Shown one piece after another: positions 41,701 through 52,149 of a DNA stretch of 64,000 nucleotides. The translations under genes and the position numbers were made by a program. Within the stretch, counting starts at the first letter, position 1, and the number at the start of each line of letters is the position of its first letter. Below the pieces are notes generated by a model. That model did no database searches, was not told the origin of the DNA, and saw only the letters and a list, made by a program, of their open reading frames with translations. The stretch spans positions 992,001 through 1,056,000 of the forward strand of contig RQOL01000828.1 of the NCBI GenBank assembly GCA_013076295.1. Reading direction: 5' to 3'. Source of the stretch: Sanderia malayensis (Eukaryota; Cnidaria; Scyphozoa; Semaeostomeae; Pelagiidae).

Positions 41701-44700
41701 TCAAATTGTCATTTTCGAAGTCCATTGATTCATCATCGTCAATATTGCAACTATTACTATCTGGGATGATGAGCTTTGATTCAAGTTCTAATTCTTTTGC
41801 TGTCGTATTTAATTTATTGAACTTGTCGTTTATGCTCGATATTTCAGAGGCTTGAAGCAAAGGACCAACACATTCTACTAATTTCCTTGATAGGACTTCA
41901 CAGAAGCAGTCTTGCATTTGTAAATTGTCGTAAAAATGTGCAGATGAAAGGAGTGATGCCATGAAGTTATGCTCATCACCAAGTATTGTGCACAGAGAAC
42001 TAAAAAACAAAATAAGCAATGAATAGCAAGGCCTACACCAGAGCTCTGAGCATACAGTCTCAAATGAAAATCAGCTCAAATTAAAGGTTCAGCTCAGAGT
42101 GAAGATATATTCCAAAATGAAGATATATTCCGAAATGAAGATACGACCAGAAATGAAGATACGACCCAAAATAAAGATACGACCCGAAATGAAGCTACGA
42201 CCGGAAATGAAGATACGACCGGAAATAAAGATACGGCCGGAAATGAAAATACAGCCAGAAATGAAGATAAACCCAAAATATTTTTACCTCGAATATTTTT
42301 GTTCAGTGTTTCCAGTTCCTAGGTATATGAACATCAACTCATTCAAATCTAAAACAGCATCACGTCCTAAGACATTCACAAGCCATGGCAGTTCGGTTTT
42401 TACTAATTCCAGATAGCTGATTATCACTTTCGTGGCATCGTACAACAGCACATCTTCTCTGCTTGAGACTGCCTTTAAACAATACTCAGTTGAATGCTTC
42501 AGTTCTACCGTGCATCGTTCAGTTGCAGCTCTGTTGCCAGTAAGCATCGATATTTTCAGGCTCAGAATTGCAGCATGTGCCTAAAATCAAGATTAAATAG
42601 ACATCGTATTGTTGAAATTCAATATAGGATAATCATTAGAATAGCAAACGGGAGCTTCTTGATATGGTTGGAAGCAAAGACACTGAAGGACAAAAATATA
42701 GCTCAATCTCCACTCGTTGATTGTGCTTAAACTCAAATAAAGGAGGTGGAATAATTATTTCATAAAAATATGGAGTTTCTCCAAAAATAATAGGCGCCCC
42801 AATCGGATTATTCTGGACTCGTAAACTCTGTTTAACTCCAAACGTACAATGTTTCAGTTTTTTTACCATAATTATTGCCAAAATTTTGTTGACGTTTATA
42901 TTCTTAATGTTTAACCCTTGATAACTCTAAAACTTGGTAGATCAATCAAAGCTATAAAATTTGACTGCATCTAACACTAACTAGGATGTAAACATGACAA
43001 TCTGCAATTCCTACTTTCCTCAGAGTAAAATAAACACAAACCAATAGCTTACTCTGATAACGACGTGTTGATTTACGCCCGTTGTCTCATCCACGTTAAA
43101 CAACAAGTTGTTAAGCTTGTCGTGTGAAAATTCGAGCGGAACTTGTATCAGGGCATGTTGAAGTAAAAAGAGCTGAATTTTGAGAAAACAAACCACGATT
43201 TTATACACCAACCACTTGGCTTCATCTTTAAAATCTCCCTAAAAGATAATAGCAATACATTAAGTTAAGCTCGTTTTTATTTTTTTTATTGTATTATATT
43301 TTATCTATTGCATTGTATATAGGGTAAATAGTGTCCCCAATTAGCAGTATTGCCAAATATTACTGACACTGTAATAAAGTTATAATAATAATAATAATAA
43401 TAACATTGGGATGCAATAAGGAGATAATTGAAAAGAAAAATTGGTATAATTACTCGGCAAAAACACACAAGATGAAGGCGTGAAAAGAGCAACTTACTTT
43501 TAATGAAAGCTCAGAGCATACCAAAATCAATGGCTTTAATGCGTTCTCGTCAAGCAAAGTGAATGAATCAATGTATTTCTGCTGATGCAACCCAATGTGC
43601 CCACCATGAGGTATAATATGCGCATTGACCGCAAGAATTTCGTAAAGATCGATGACAAATTCCAGTTTTTGACACTGTTCATGAAAGTCTTCGGCTGATA
43701 AAAATTGGTTCTTCGCACAATCTAGCAAAGCACATAAAAAATATTCAAATTAAAGAAAATATCATACTGGGGTTTTTAAGAAGCAAACAGCGAGAGAGAC
43801 AATAAGTTGATGACCACATGGAGGAAATTCCTATTATTATTATTATTATTATTACTATTATTATTATTATTAATTGTGTTTGCCCACAATTTCTATCGTA
43901 GCATTAGCTTGCATACAATTTGCTCGACTGTGAACTATTGAAATCAAAATTGGGTAATAAAGTTTGAGTTATGAAGGGTTACATCTTAAAGCATAAACAA
44001 AGCAGCAATTCTAAATTCGGGGAAGCAACAAAACTATCCAGATCTCGAGTAAATCGAGTTGAACAGTGGTTAATTCACCGAAGAAGTTCAGCGGTATCTG
44101 ACATGGTACATAAATGGTACATTCTTGAATCACTCACCAGAAAGATCCTTGACTAATTGAGACACGTCATGTAACAGCACTTCAAGCAGCGATACAACTT
44201 GCCCGGCCGACAATGTGCTTGCTATCTCTGCAAGCCTGAAAAAGAAGATTAGAGAAGCGGTGAATAAAGCGAAACTCTGATATCATCGCTTGAAAGATAT
44301 ATGAAAACATCCTAACAACACAAAAGCATTCATATTAGGTGTTAGTAAGAATAAGGTCGGATCTCTCTAAAGCGAGCAATCTTGGAACCAGAGTCGCATG
44401 TTCGAAGATGTCCAATTAACATTAATGGACAGAAAGAGTAATTCATTAGGAAGAGATTAAAAAAACGTTATCCGCTTTAACGAGATATCCGTCATACAGA
44501 GGTGTCCACACAGAAAGAGTCAAATCTAAATTGGCATAATAATTCATCGTATTACCCTTTTTGTACAGAACTTGGAAGAGAAAGCTTAGCTCCTCCATTA
44601 TCAATGCCTTTTATGGCAAGCAGTAGATATCCAAGTAGCTTATCCATCTGAAAAAATAGTGCAACATATTTTTAATACCAGGCGATAAACAATTTCTAAA

Positions 44701-47700
44701 TGATATCAAGTTTTTGTCTGGCTGTTTGAAGGTCGCAATGCAAGCCACAAGAGGCCTCTCCTTTATGCGAAAATATGATACGACAAAAATAATAAACAAT
44801 AAACAATAATAAACATAAATGACCAGGTCATGGCAAATGCAGGTCATAAATTGAATGTTAATTAATTATAAATAAATTTAAAATCAATTAAAAGCAGAGA
44901 TGATACCCCCACTAACCTGTCGAGATTTTCCATAAATTCCAAGGAGATGAATAAAAAACTCCTCTTTCTTTTTCACTAGCGTTGACGTCTCCTGCAACAA
45001 AATGTATCCACGTATTTTTCTTTCCCATATGGAATTTCAGTTACTATAATCCGAATCCAATGATCCTTGAAAGGAGACAAATATGCTTTCTCACAACTGG
45101 AGTTGTGAGAAAGCATACTTTGCAAGCATTTTTTCTACCAACTTTCTGACTTCATGGGTAGATTGCACTGTGAAGCAGTTAAAAAGTCAAATGTCTGGTT
45201 CCTTATACATCAACGTTCATTACATATGGGGAGCTCACTGGGACAAGATTCCAATACAGTTGTTAATAAGGATGCGCTAACAGTTCTAAAAACATCTATC
45301 AAGGTAAATGCAAGAGGGATTCGCAGTCATTTTCAAACTATACAGGCACCTGGTTGTTCGCCAATAATTTAACTGCCAAATTCCCTGGAGCTGGACAACT
45401 ATTCCACAGGTTATTTTTAACACAATAACTAGTGGTGAAATTTCCACAACGGATTCAATACCTTTCCCAGTAGTGACGGGCGAAATCAGAAAAATTCCCC
45501 AGTTGTTGGGCCCACTCGTTTCAGCAGTGTATATATAATCGGGACAAATGCCAGAGCAAAAATGCCACTGGGTTTTCAATTCGACTGTGCCTTGTGCACT
45601 TGGCAAAACGAGAAAAAGTGGGGAGTGTGGCAAATCTGCAATGGCAATTATCTCCCGGTGTACTAGATTGAGTATCCTAACCGGGGAGGATAGTTTTCTC
45701 GGCGTTTCTGCCGAGGAACCATTCCGAACCGGGCAGCCGAAAAATCCGGTACCCCGGGGATCTACTTTCTCTTGTAGATGCCCGGGGTACCGGCACTCAT
45801 TTATGTCGCTCAGCTATTCCTAGTGGCTTGCATGAGATTCGAACCGCTATCTCATGCGTGGCAAGCACAAGTGCTAACCACTGAGCCACCAGAGCTGAAC
45901 ATGTTACTGAACATAAGCGTGCATGATTGTCAGCATGAGCCAATACGCATGCGCATTCACATCGTTAATTATCGCTTGTATCCATAACTTCAATTCAAAT
46001 TTTATCTGTTCTTTGATATTCTATACTGGTAGTTATTAACAACTATATTTAAACACATCGCATCAAACAAAGCAATCCAAGAACATGTTTGCAATTGAGC
46101 GATGAGCAGTTATGGTATCTTTCTGATTCTCACAATAATTCTACACACTTTTCAGTAGGGGTCACAAATTATTTTCCAGGTTTGTGCGGCCATCTTGAAA
46201 AATTTCCGCAAAAGTTGAAATTTCTCAATAAATGCTATGCAATTCCGTTGAAGGGGGCATTGAGTAAAAGCAAAAAGACGCAATATAACAAAGCTACTCT
46301 CTTGATCAAAACGATACTTAACTTACCTGATTATTTTCACTCGGGATTTGGACAAGCTCTCTTAGAATCCAAGTAATATCCGGATTGATGATGTGATAGT
46401 CGACCTCTACAAGCTGATTGAGACACTGAAATGCCTCCATCTTTACATTTTCATCGTTCCTAGAAATTCGACACAAAAATTAAAATAACATTGGCTGAGG
46501 ATAAAAAATATATTTAGAGTTAAATCCTGTTCATTCCAATTTAGTCAGGAGATATAAAAACATGGTTTGATCTTGCTGGCTTCAGATACATAAAACTCAA
46601 CCAGTAGACGAAAAAGGAGGAATTAAGAGAGCACAGGGATGCAAAGCAGTGAGTTCAGTCAGACTTAGAAGGTGTCCGAGTTAAGCAAATCTCCTTTTAT
46701 GAAGGGGAGAAACGAAAAATGGAACTGAAGATCATTCCAAAGCAATAAATGTTCAAAATATCTAGGAAACAAAGTTGTTTAATATTTATGAAAAACTCAA
46801 GAAAAAAGAAATAGAAGTACCTGTGAATCATATATTTCACGCATGCCTTTTCGATACTTTGCAGTGTGGCGTAATTATCATCAGTATTCACTGTATCATC
46901 ATTAACCTGCAAGATAATGAGCGTGATAGGCTTATTAAATAAATATAATGTCAAATAGCTAATACCTACCTAACAATGTAATTGCCTAATTTCAACATTT
47001 GCGCTATTCTTAGTGAATTCTGAGATAAGTGTGCATGATTGTGAGCATGAGTCAATACGCATGCGCATTCACATCGTTAATTATCGCTTGTATCCATAAC
47101 TTCAATTCAAATTTTATCTGTTCTTTGACATTCTATACTGGCAGTGTTTCTAGACACACGACTTACGCAGGTGAGGGGGGGGTAACTTAGGTGGGGTAAA
47201 AGAAAGAATGGGTGGATCGTGGGTAAGGCGAGGCGTCCATAAAACGCCCGCAAAATTGGATAAATGGGCTTGTACTACTACGGGGTGGGCGTAAGGCGTG
47301 GTTTAACTACAAATGAGGTCAAAACTGCTTACTCTGAAAATACCAAACGCAAGAAGTGCTTCTAGAAGACTTCTAGAGCATTGCATAAAGTTCAGTTGGC
47401 AAGCTTCCCCATGTGGAGAGTGCTGCAAATGCTCCAATATCAACTCGTGTATAACGCGGAAAAATGCAAATTCTTGTCGGTGCTGCATAATCATCGACTT
47501 TCTATGAAGAAAATAACGTCACGAGTTCAAAGGGAGAATCATTAGATTCCGCATTGAGGAATGAAAAATCAGAAACCAGAAATGTAAATGCAACAAATAA
47601 AAAATGCGGAAATATCCTCACCTGTTTGCATTGATAATCATTCGGAATAACTCTGGCAGGAAATCAAGAACAGAAGTAAAAACAATCATTGATTCGTTTT

Positions 47701-49652
47701 TGAACCCGTTCTCAATTAAGTTGATGAGACTTTCAAAACATGATGTCTTTTTCTTTTTCTTGACCTCATTTTCCTTGATTTTCTCAGTGTCATTTATTGT
47801 CAAATCCAATGTGTTCTTCATGCATTGCAGACACTCCCTGAAAAGTCAATGAATGTGCGATTCAAAATCAATCTAACATGGCTTTCATGCATTCCATAAA
47901 TGAAAGAAAAATCATGAATAAATAGACACTGATTTAAAGAAATGAAGGTGGAACCAAAAAATAGTGTGTCATATTGAAAGTTCAATATACTAAAATACTA
48001 TGACAAAGTTTATGGGGATAAATGTTGAGCTCATTCTAACTGAAAGTTAGCCATAAGCGAGGTGAGGTGGAATATACCAAAGATTCAAATTCCTATTAGA
48101 CAAATCAACAATTGTTAACATTATCATAATATTATCATAGCATTATCATAATATTACCTTACTAGTACTGAGCTCTTGATCACAGATTGCAAGTCAAAGT
48201 AGACCTTCTCAATATCTTGCAAAAATGAACATGCTCTGTTTGACTTTCTAACAATTTCAATAACACTTCTGAACATGATGACTTGATGCAAGAAATTTTC
48301 GCAAACAATAGCAAATATCTAAAAAACGCAAAGGTAATTTTCAATGTTACTTTCAAGGCAATCATGCTTGTTCAAATATTTCCTTTCATCAACATTCAAA
48401 TAGTTAATCAATCCTGAGAGTTTTAACCATAGCAAGAATAAGGAAAGAAGAGAAATAAAAACAATATGAATGGATATAATGAAATTGCAAGTAAAAATGA
48501 TACCTGGACCGGGTCAGAGAGTTGCTTCTGTAGTTTTTGAAATGATAGCAGTAGAGTGGAGATCAATGAAGTAAGTGCTAATATACTTTTGCACATTTCT
48601 TCATTTTCATTTTCTTGTTCTATAAGCTTATTTGACTTGGTTGTTAAGCATTGTAAGACCTTTGCAAACATTATGACCTGGTGTATGAAAAAAAATAGAA
48701 ATGATCACATACAAAGACATATGAAAAATATGTGATGATAAATTTGGAATGATGGCAAGGACTCCAGAATGAAAAGTTAGTTAGAAACCATAGAATCTTA
48801 CAAATTTATCAAATTTGACTGTCAATGGCCTGAGCTTCCCATTCCAGCGGAATGCAAATGCACAGCATTCTAGAAGAGCCATGCTAAAGTTCCTCTCATT
48901 TTCGAAAGCTTTTGTGAACACCTGGAACAAGAAAGTATGATTACTTCATGTGCAAAGATTTAAAAGAGTCAAATATTTAAAATAAAAAGATATTGATTGT
49001 TTGATCAAATATGTCTTATACTTTATAAAACACTAACATCAACCAGCCCAGGTCTAAGAGTGAGAAAACTTTGATCTTTTTCCAGCTGATTTCTTCGAAT
49101 AACCTCAGCAAGAATTTCCCAAAGCTGATGAATAGTGTCTTGAGGGCAACTGAAAAAAGGCACAACAAAAGTTAAAAAATAATCAAAGCTTATCTACATC
49201 TTACATGGGCTATCAGCCAGTTATTATAAATTTTGCAAAGTAAATTTTCCAGGTACAGTTGAACATCAAGAAGTTGATTAACACTTATATATCAAAATCC
49301 TCATCCTCCAAACGGTTCAATTGCAGCTCCAATAAATTATCAGTCTGAGCAAAAAAGATTAAATTTTCACACTTACACGTTTTTTGTTGTGCTAGAAATA
49401 AGCTCCTGACTTGTCCAGTCCAAGATTATCTGATATTTGTTTGGAAACTTAGAGCCATTGGATAAAATTCTGTGCACCAATTGCACTTTCTCTGTCAATG
49501 TTATTCCTTGTTTCTTGAGGCTTTTTAAAAAACCTTTTTCGTAAAACAAGAAGAATATGACTGAGTTTATTTATTTATATTGAGCACAACTGCCAATAAA
49601 TAATAGAATGTAAAAAAACTTATATACCAGTGATAGTTTCTGAATTCTTCAT
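20735..49652 (-). CDS. URB2: Unhealthy ribosome biogenesis protein 2 homologue (Urb2/Npa2)
   Basis: Nucleolar helical-repeat protein acting in early 60S subunit assembly. Exon 1 is a 25-nt exon with ATG at 49652-49628. It joins in phase to 49533-49377 ([16 protein letters not shown], matching the PNKEQVLLDWARQSL region of vertebrate URB2), 49149-49038, 48921-48802 and 48677-48504. Further exons lie near 48318-48165, 47837-47625, 47502-47334 ([15 protein letters not shown]), 46908-46822, 46460-46380, 44997-44560, 44236-44140, 43725-43497, 43240-43050, 42580-42290, 42000-41530, 41250-41150, 40715-40551, 40267-40155, 39960-39870, 38335-38190, 37950-37820, 36999-36886, 35871-35749 and 35400-35310. 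The C-terminus is 27298-27104, about 25734-25666, 25427-25385, 21050-20982 and 20890-20735, whose end ([15 protein letters not shown]) aligns with the vertebrate IFKELYNDYLKYHK. The estimated total of about 1,550 residues suits the family. Middle exons are less certain, and the open segment at 36720-36470 needs an internal donor. Confidence 0.82.
22564..22826. mobile_element. hAT-type MITE with 8-bp target duplication
   Basis: Inverted ends CAATGGCGTAGATAG and CTATCTACGCCATTG are flanked by identical 8-bp direct repeats CATATGCG (22556-22563 and 22827-22834). Inside, at about 22742-22780, is a perfect 16-bp-stem palindrome around TAGAGCTAAATTGCCG. An 8-bp duplication and the xAxTGGCGTA terminus are typical of hAT elements. 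It lies in a URB2 intron and codes for nothing. Confidence 0.88.
23108..23229. mobile_element. Short hAT-type MITE with 8-bp target duplication
   Basis: A 122-bp element with ends CACTGGCGTAGATA and, inverted, CAGTGGCGTAAGTA. It is flanked by the exact 8-bp repeats GCTATACC (23100-23107 and 23230-23237). It shares its terminal motif with the MITE at 22564-22826, only about 280 bp away, but has an independent target site. Confidence 0.88.
23740..24062 (-). mobile_element. tRNA-headed SINE-like repeat, copy A
   Basis: Read on the minus strand, the unit starts with a tRNA-like head (24062-24000) with an A-box-like TGGCGAAGTGGTTGG and a degenerate B-box GGATCGATTCC. The body holds two hairpins: a 21-bp arm pair at 23897-23946 with the loop TTTCTCTT, and a 10-bp perfect stem at 23846-23871 with the loop GTTTCT. 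It is homologous to copy B at 45640-45900. The head resembles a tRNA but has diverged too far to be called a functional tRNA gene. Confidence 0.7.
27414..27453. repeat. Perfect palindrome, 18-bp arms
   Basis: CTCCCTCCCCACTTTGTT is followed by the four bases GCAA and its exact inverted copy. Just to the left, the 19-bp phrase GTTGTAAGACTTGATAAC occurs twice in tandem. It lies in the large URB2 intron that also holds PRDM12. There is no T-run or other terminator-like context. Confidence 0.9.
29255..32736 (+). CDS. PRDM12: PR domain zinc finger protein 12
   Basis: Nuclear PR/SET-type regulator; in bilaterians it specifies V1 interneurons and nociceptors and recruits the histone methyltransferase G9a. 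Four exons join in phase: 29255-29396, 31254-31447, 31838-32114, 32273-32736, giving 358 residues against 367 in human. The N-terminus has the family motif as [10 protein letters not shown]. The PR domain (about residues 55-205) includes [24 protein letters not shown]-unrelated core [17 protein letters not shown] and [19 protein letters not shown]. Three C2H2 fingers follow ([42 protein letters not shown] in outline; [20 protein letters not shown]), in the family's order, ending just past QKSARHRP. The vertebrate polyalanine tail is absent. The whole gene sits antisense inside one URB2 intron. The ATG at 29255 is the first in frame before the conserved LYGKR motif. Confidence 0.97.
29736..29935. 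repeat. Dispersed GTTTAATTCGAAC repeat in PRDM12 intron 1
   Basis: The segment starts CTGTTTAATTCGAACGCCCT and closes with inverted TTCGAAC words near 29890-29920. The same sequence, AATTCG followed by a CTCGGGGAAGCATGAAAATG-like stretch, flanks the right end of the large transposon at 59964. It is probably a pogo/Tigger-type MITE. The remainder of the 1.9-kb intron has no recognisable gene. Confidence 0.5.
30971..31230. repeat. GCGCTTATT MITE-family repeat abutting PRDM12 exon 2
   Basis: Several GGGCGCTTATTC words lie in direct and inverted order (30985-31065 and 31180-31230). The block stops only about 24 bp before the PRDM12 exon 2 start at 31254. It belongs to the same family as the repeats at 12683 and 17413. 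No coding sequence is seen. Confidence 0.55.
32737..35304. other. Gene-free part of the URB2 intron downstream of PRDM12
   Basis: About 2.6 kb between the PRDM12 stop codon and the next URB2 exon. It probably begins with the PRDM12 3' UTR. It holds a (GAT)n microsatellite near 33953-33980 and AT-rich unique sequence. The open frames here lack splice context or family similarity that I can see. Confidence 0.6.
37305..37484. mobile_element. TA-flanked MITE, 180 bp
   Basis: Ends TACCGTAAAAGCTCTATTAAG and, inverted, TACCGTAAGAGCTCTATGAAG. Between them are four imperfect copies of TCTCTAATAAGCCCCC. TA lies at both boundaries, as for Tc1/mariner insertions. It sits in a URB2 intron. Confidence 0.8.
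37568..37634 (-). repeat. tRNA-like SINE head
   Basis: The minus strand reads GTAGCGTAGTGGTTAAGCAG (A-box-like) followed about 35 nt later by GGTTCCATCCC (B-box-like), at tRNA spacing. There is no full cloverleaf I can confirm, and a short A-rich tail (AATAAAAATTTATTTC) follows. This fits a tRNA-derived SINE fragment better than a working tRNA gene. Confidence 0.5.
38593..38692. repeat. Short inverted-repeat element ATCCCGCTATAACGAAC
   Basis: Begins TACAGTGGAATCCCGCTATA and contains three further forms of TAACGAAC or its inverse (TTCGTAATAGCGGGAAGTTC). It ends near TATAACGAACTGTATTA. The CAGTGGAATCCCGC start is common in Tc1/mariner-like elements. Non-coding, in a URB2 intron. Confidence 0.55.
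40718..40798. repeat. 28-bp tandem repeat at a URB2 splice acceptor
   Basis: Three copies of a 28-bp unit (core GCAAAAAAGATAGCATGTAAATG). On the URB2 (minus) strand each copy reads GCTATCTTTTTTGCAN. Only the copy next to the exon has AG there, giving the acceptor used for the exon starting at 40715; the other two have AT. Confidence 0.85.
42100..42275. repeat. 18-bp minisatellite next to a URB2 exon
   Basis: About ten imperfect copies of GAAATGAAGATACGACCC. The array ends within about 20 bp of the donor of the URB2 exon at about 42580-42290. It is open in one frame on each strand purely because the unit length is a multiple of three. Confidence 0.85.
43379..43403. repeat. (TAA)n microsatellite
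   Basis: About eight TAA units in a URB2 intron. A similar (TTA)n run, slightly interrupted, lies at about 43831-43873. Confidence 0.9.
45083..45116. repeat. Palindrome, 16-bp perfect arms
   Basis: ATGCTTTCTCACAACT, two bases GG, then the exact inverse. It lies in a URB2 intron with no target duplication or element seen around it. Confidence 0.9.
45640..45900 (-). mobile_element. tRNA-headed SINE-like repeat, copy B
   Basis: Minus-strand unit. The tRNA-like head (45900-45830) has a good A-box (TGGCTCAGTGGTTAGCAC) and a good B-box (GGTTCGAATCTC). The body has a 20-bp-arm hairpin at 45746-45793 with the loop TTTCTCTT (19 of 20 pairs) and a second hairpin at about 45695-45718 with the loop GTTTCT. 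It is homologous to copy A at 23740-24062, with the same order of parts. The tail boundary is uncertain. Confidence 0.72.
45912..46034. repeat. Dispersed 125-bp repeat, first copy
   Basis: Nearly identical to 47024-47147 in the same orientation, about 1.1 kb away. Shared landmarks are GTGCATGATTGT, ATACGCATGCGCATTCACAT and CTATACTGG. This copy directly abuts the tRNA-like head of SINE copy B; the other copy does not. Confidence 0.85.
47024..47147. repeat. Dispersed 125-bp repeat, second copy
   Basis: Second copy of the 45912-46034 sequence, differing by a handful of bases. It lies in a URB2 intron between the exons near 47334 and 46908. Confidence 0.85.
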
Positions 49653-49941
49653 TTCACTTATGAGAACTATGGGTTTTAATCTGCTCCTCCTGTCATATCA
49701 AGCAGAAAAGTTGGAAATCTTCATTGATAATGATATCCTGACGCCTGCTTTTTGAACAATGCATATGGGTGCAAATGCTATCACGACATTGCCTTGAGTG
49801 TATTCATTTTGCTTTTCACGACCTTGTCTTGTCCTGCTCTGCTCTGCTCTGCACGTGGTCAGCCAGCAGCAGGCCGCGTGCTCTTCCCGCATTCTGGTGC
49901 ATATTACACTACAGTACCGCCCATTCCATCTCGACAAAAAC
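49653..49941. promoter_or_regulatory. Shared divergent promoter of URB2 and NDUFAF3
   Basis: The 289 bp between the two opposed start codons must contain both 5' UTRs and probably both promoters. A palindromic E-box CACGTG is at 49852-49857, preceded by a CTGCT repeat (49833-49850). No convincing TATA box was found. E-boxes bound by MYC-family factors are well known in ribosome-biogenesis promoters; use here is inference. Confidence 0.55.
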
Positions 49942-51472
49942 ATGGCTTTTTTCTGTGCTTGCTCTCAAAATAGACTTTTATCTTCAAGAAAGTTTCTGAA
50001 ATCACAACAATATGAATTAAATTCATTGCCGTTAAAATTATCTAAATGGCTACACTGCAATATAGCTGCTTTTGCAACAAGGACAACGATTGGGCATGAT
50101 CTGGCCAGGCGTAGGCCATCGACTCTTCAAGAGACAAATGGATTCTTACAAAATCATGACAGGAGTAAAACTCTATGCTCGCCTAATTATAGTAATTTAT
50201 CACAAAATGAGAGGTATGATATCTACCAAAGGTATCTTAGAGGTCATTTTTTGTTATCTTTGATCATAACAAGTTTAATTATGAATGGGGACTTGGGTTA
50301 GGTGGGGACCGGTGGGAGGGTGGGGGCAGGGCCGGTTTGTTGTCTTCGGTTTAATCAATGAAAAGGTTATTGATAACTTTGTTTCAGGCATTTCTCAAGT
50401 GAAGAACTCACAAACAATGAGTCAAAAGATGTTTCAACTAATCCTTTTGCAAGTGGAAAAACAAAGCTAACTGTAATTAATGAGAACATAGAAGGCAAAC
50501 CACGCTACCCATATGTATTCAAATACAGCAACAAAGGCTTCGTGATTGGTTCTAATCAAATCATTGGATCTGCTGCTCTTGTTAAAGGGAGTGTGTTTTC
50601 GTGGAAGGTTTGTGTATGAACAATGTTTTACTTCTTGTGGTATTATTTAGCTCAACTGCAGTTGCAGGGCAGAGATGAGCAGTAGATCAAATAATTAGAC
50701 AATTGAAATAGAAGCCTTAAAAACAACTGTGTTCTACAGTCTTCTTGTGAAGTTTTTATACCTGAGATGAATGAGTTGGTAATATTTTGTTCATTCATTC
50801 TGCTTGTGATTTTAGGTGTTCTCACATCACCAAATAACACCAGCCAGCCTGTCTTTGTTCACAACTATTCACCCAAAATTAGGTAATAAGCTCATCTATA
50901 AAATACTATTTTTCATATGCATGTCCAGACTATGAACATTAAACTTTTTTGCTTACAAATGTCGCAAGAATAATGGAAAATGTTCACATTTCTGGCTTAC
51001 CTTTCTTTGTGTTGCCTTCTGCTTCTGTTCAGTGGATATTGCTTTTAATAGTAAATATTCTCCTTCCAGAGGTCTTAATATTAGGTGTTGGTGAAAAGGT
51101 TGTTCAGCTTTCACCAGAAGTTTGGGAATTCCTTAGAAAGGAAAGTATTCCAGTCGAAGTTCTAGACACGGTAAGTTGGCTAAATTAGTTCTGTTTGTAA
51201 GTGAAGTATTTATCCAAAATTTTACTTTTGTTTGACAAAATCTCTTTGGTGTTGAAATATATTAACCTCAGAGTAAATGTTCAGTCATTCTAATGATTGT
51301 TAAAATTCATTTTATTTGAATATTGACTAAGTATATGCAATGAAAGGAATGTTTTTATTTTATTTAGCCAAATGCTTGTGCAACATATAATTTTTTAACC
51401 GAAGAAGGCAGAATAACAGCAGCTGGGCTAATTCCATTCCAAAACATTCAAGCAACTCCGCAAGCTCGCTAA
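49942..51472 (+). CDS. NDUFAF3: Mitochondrial complex I assembly factor NDUFAF3
   Basis: Mitochondrial protein that, with NDUFAF4, assists early assembly of the NADH:ubiquinone oxidoreductase Q module. Five exons join in phase: 49942-50213, 50388-50607, 50816-50882, 51070-51170, 51368-51472, for 254 residues (human 184). Diagnostic segments are SNKGFVIGSNQIIGSAALV, SHHQITPASLSLFTTIHPKL, LEVLILGVGEKVVQLSPEV and DTPNACATYNFLTEEGRI, in the order of the human protein. The N-terminus is rich in Arg, Lys and Ser with almost no acidic residues, as in an import presequence. I chose ATG 49942 because it opens that presequence; an alternative donor at 50231 in exon 1 is also in phase. Strongly G-rich DNA fills intron 1 (50290-50335). 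Confidence 0.95.
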
Positions 51473-52149
51473 GCATTATAATTATCATCAATATAATTTT
51501 ACAATGCTTATGCCAATGACATAACACTTAAATAGCAAGCTAGTGTAATTTGCTAGGAATTATTTGGTAATGAGATGATATTGGAATGAGATTTTGAAAA
51601 TGACAAAACTTTTTTATTGCTTCTCTTTTCTGAGACTTTACAGCTTTATGGTATGTTGGAGGTAGTACGTGATTGAAAACAATAAACGCGATTGAAAGAT
51701 AATTTACGGAATAATTTTGGAAAATTTTGGTCCCAACCACTTAAGGCTCCAAGTTTATTGGTCCGTGTAATACCCCATGCATGGAAACCCGGAACATTTT
51801 TCAAACCGGAAGAGATTCATCGAATATTTTGAGGTTGAATATTTGATTTCACTTTGAGTGTCACATTCATATATCTCAAGCTCCGCGTGAAGAAAATACA
51901 AACATTCAATATTCACATATCAGAAGGAGAAGCAAGTTCACCGAACGAAAAAAATATTTTTACACACGAACATGTCAAAGGTGAACTTCGCAATTTTTTA
52001 TTTACATGTTTTTAGTGTCTCTACGTGTTGTTTGAGTGTTGTATTTGGTTGCACTGATGCTATCGTTTTCTGTTGTTCTGTTGCTATTTTTGTTATTTTT
52101 CAATTGCTGCTTTGCTTGTTGTATTTTATTTCTTGGTTTGTCTAATTCG
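51473..52149. other. Intergenic stretch left of the large transposon
   Basis: AT-rich sequence with no supported exon. Its first part is probably the NDUFAF3 3' UTR. It ends in TCTAATTCG, whose last six bases are the left target duplication of the element starting at 52150. Confidence 0.6.

Noticed and set aside
42099..42416. Plus-strand open frame with repeated MKIRPE units
   Set aside because: It is the translation of an 18-bp minisatellite next to a URB2 exon; the frame is open because the unit is divisible by three.
43829..43873. CRISPR-like or functional repeat array
   Set aside because: It is an interrupted (TTA)n microsatellite.
49798..49941. N-terminal extension of NDUFAF3 from an upstream in-frame ATG at 49798
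   Set aside because: It would run through the CTGCT repeat and the E-box in the shared promoter; the peptide from 49942 already has the expected mitochondrial presequence.
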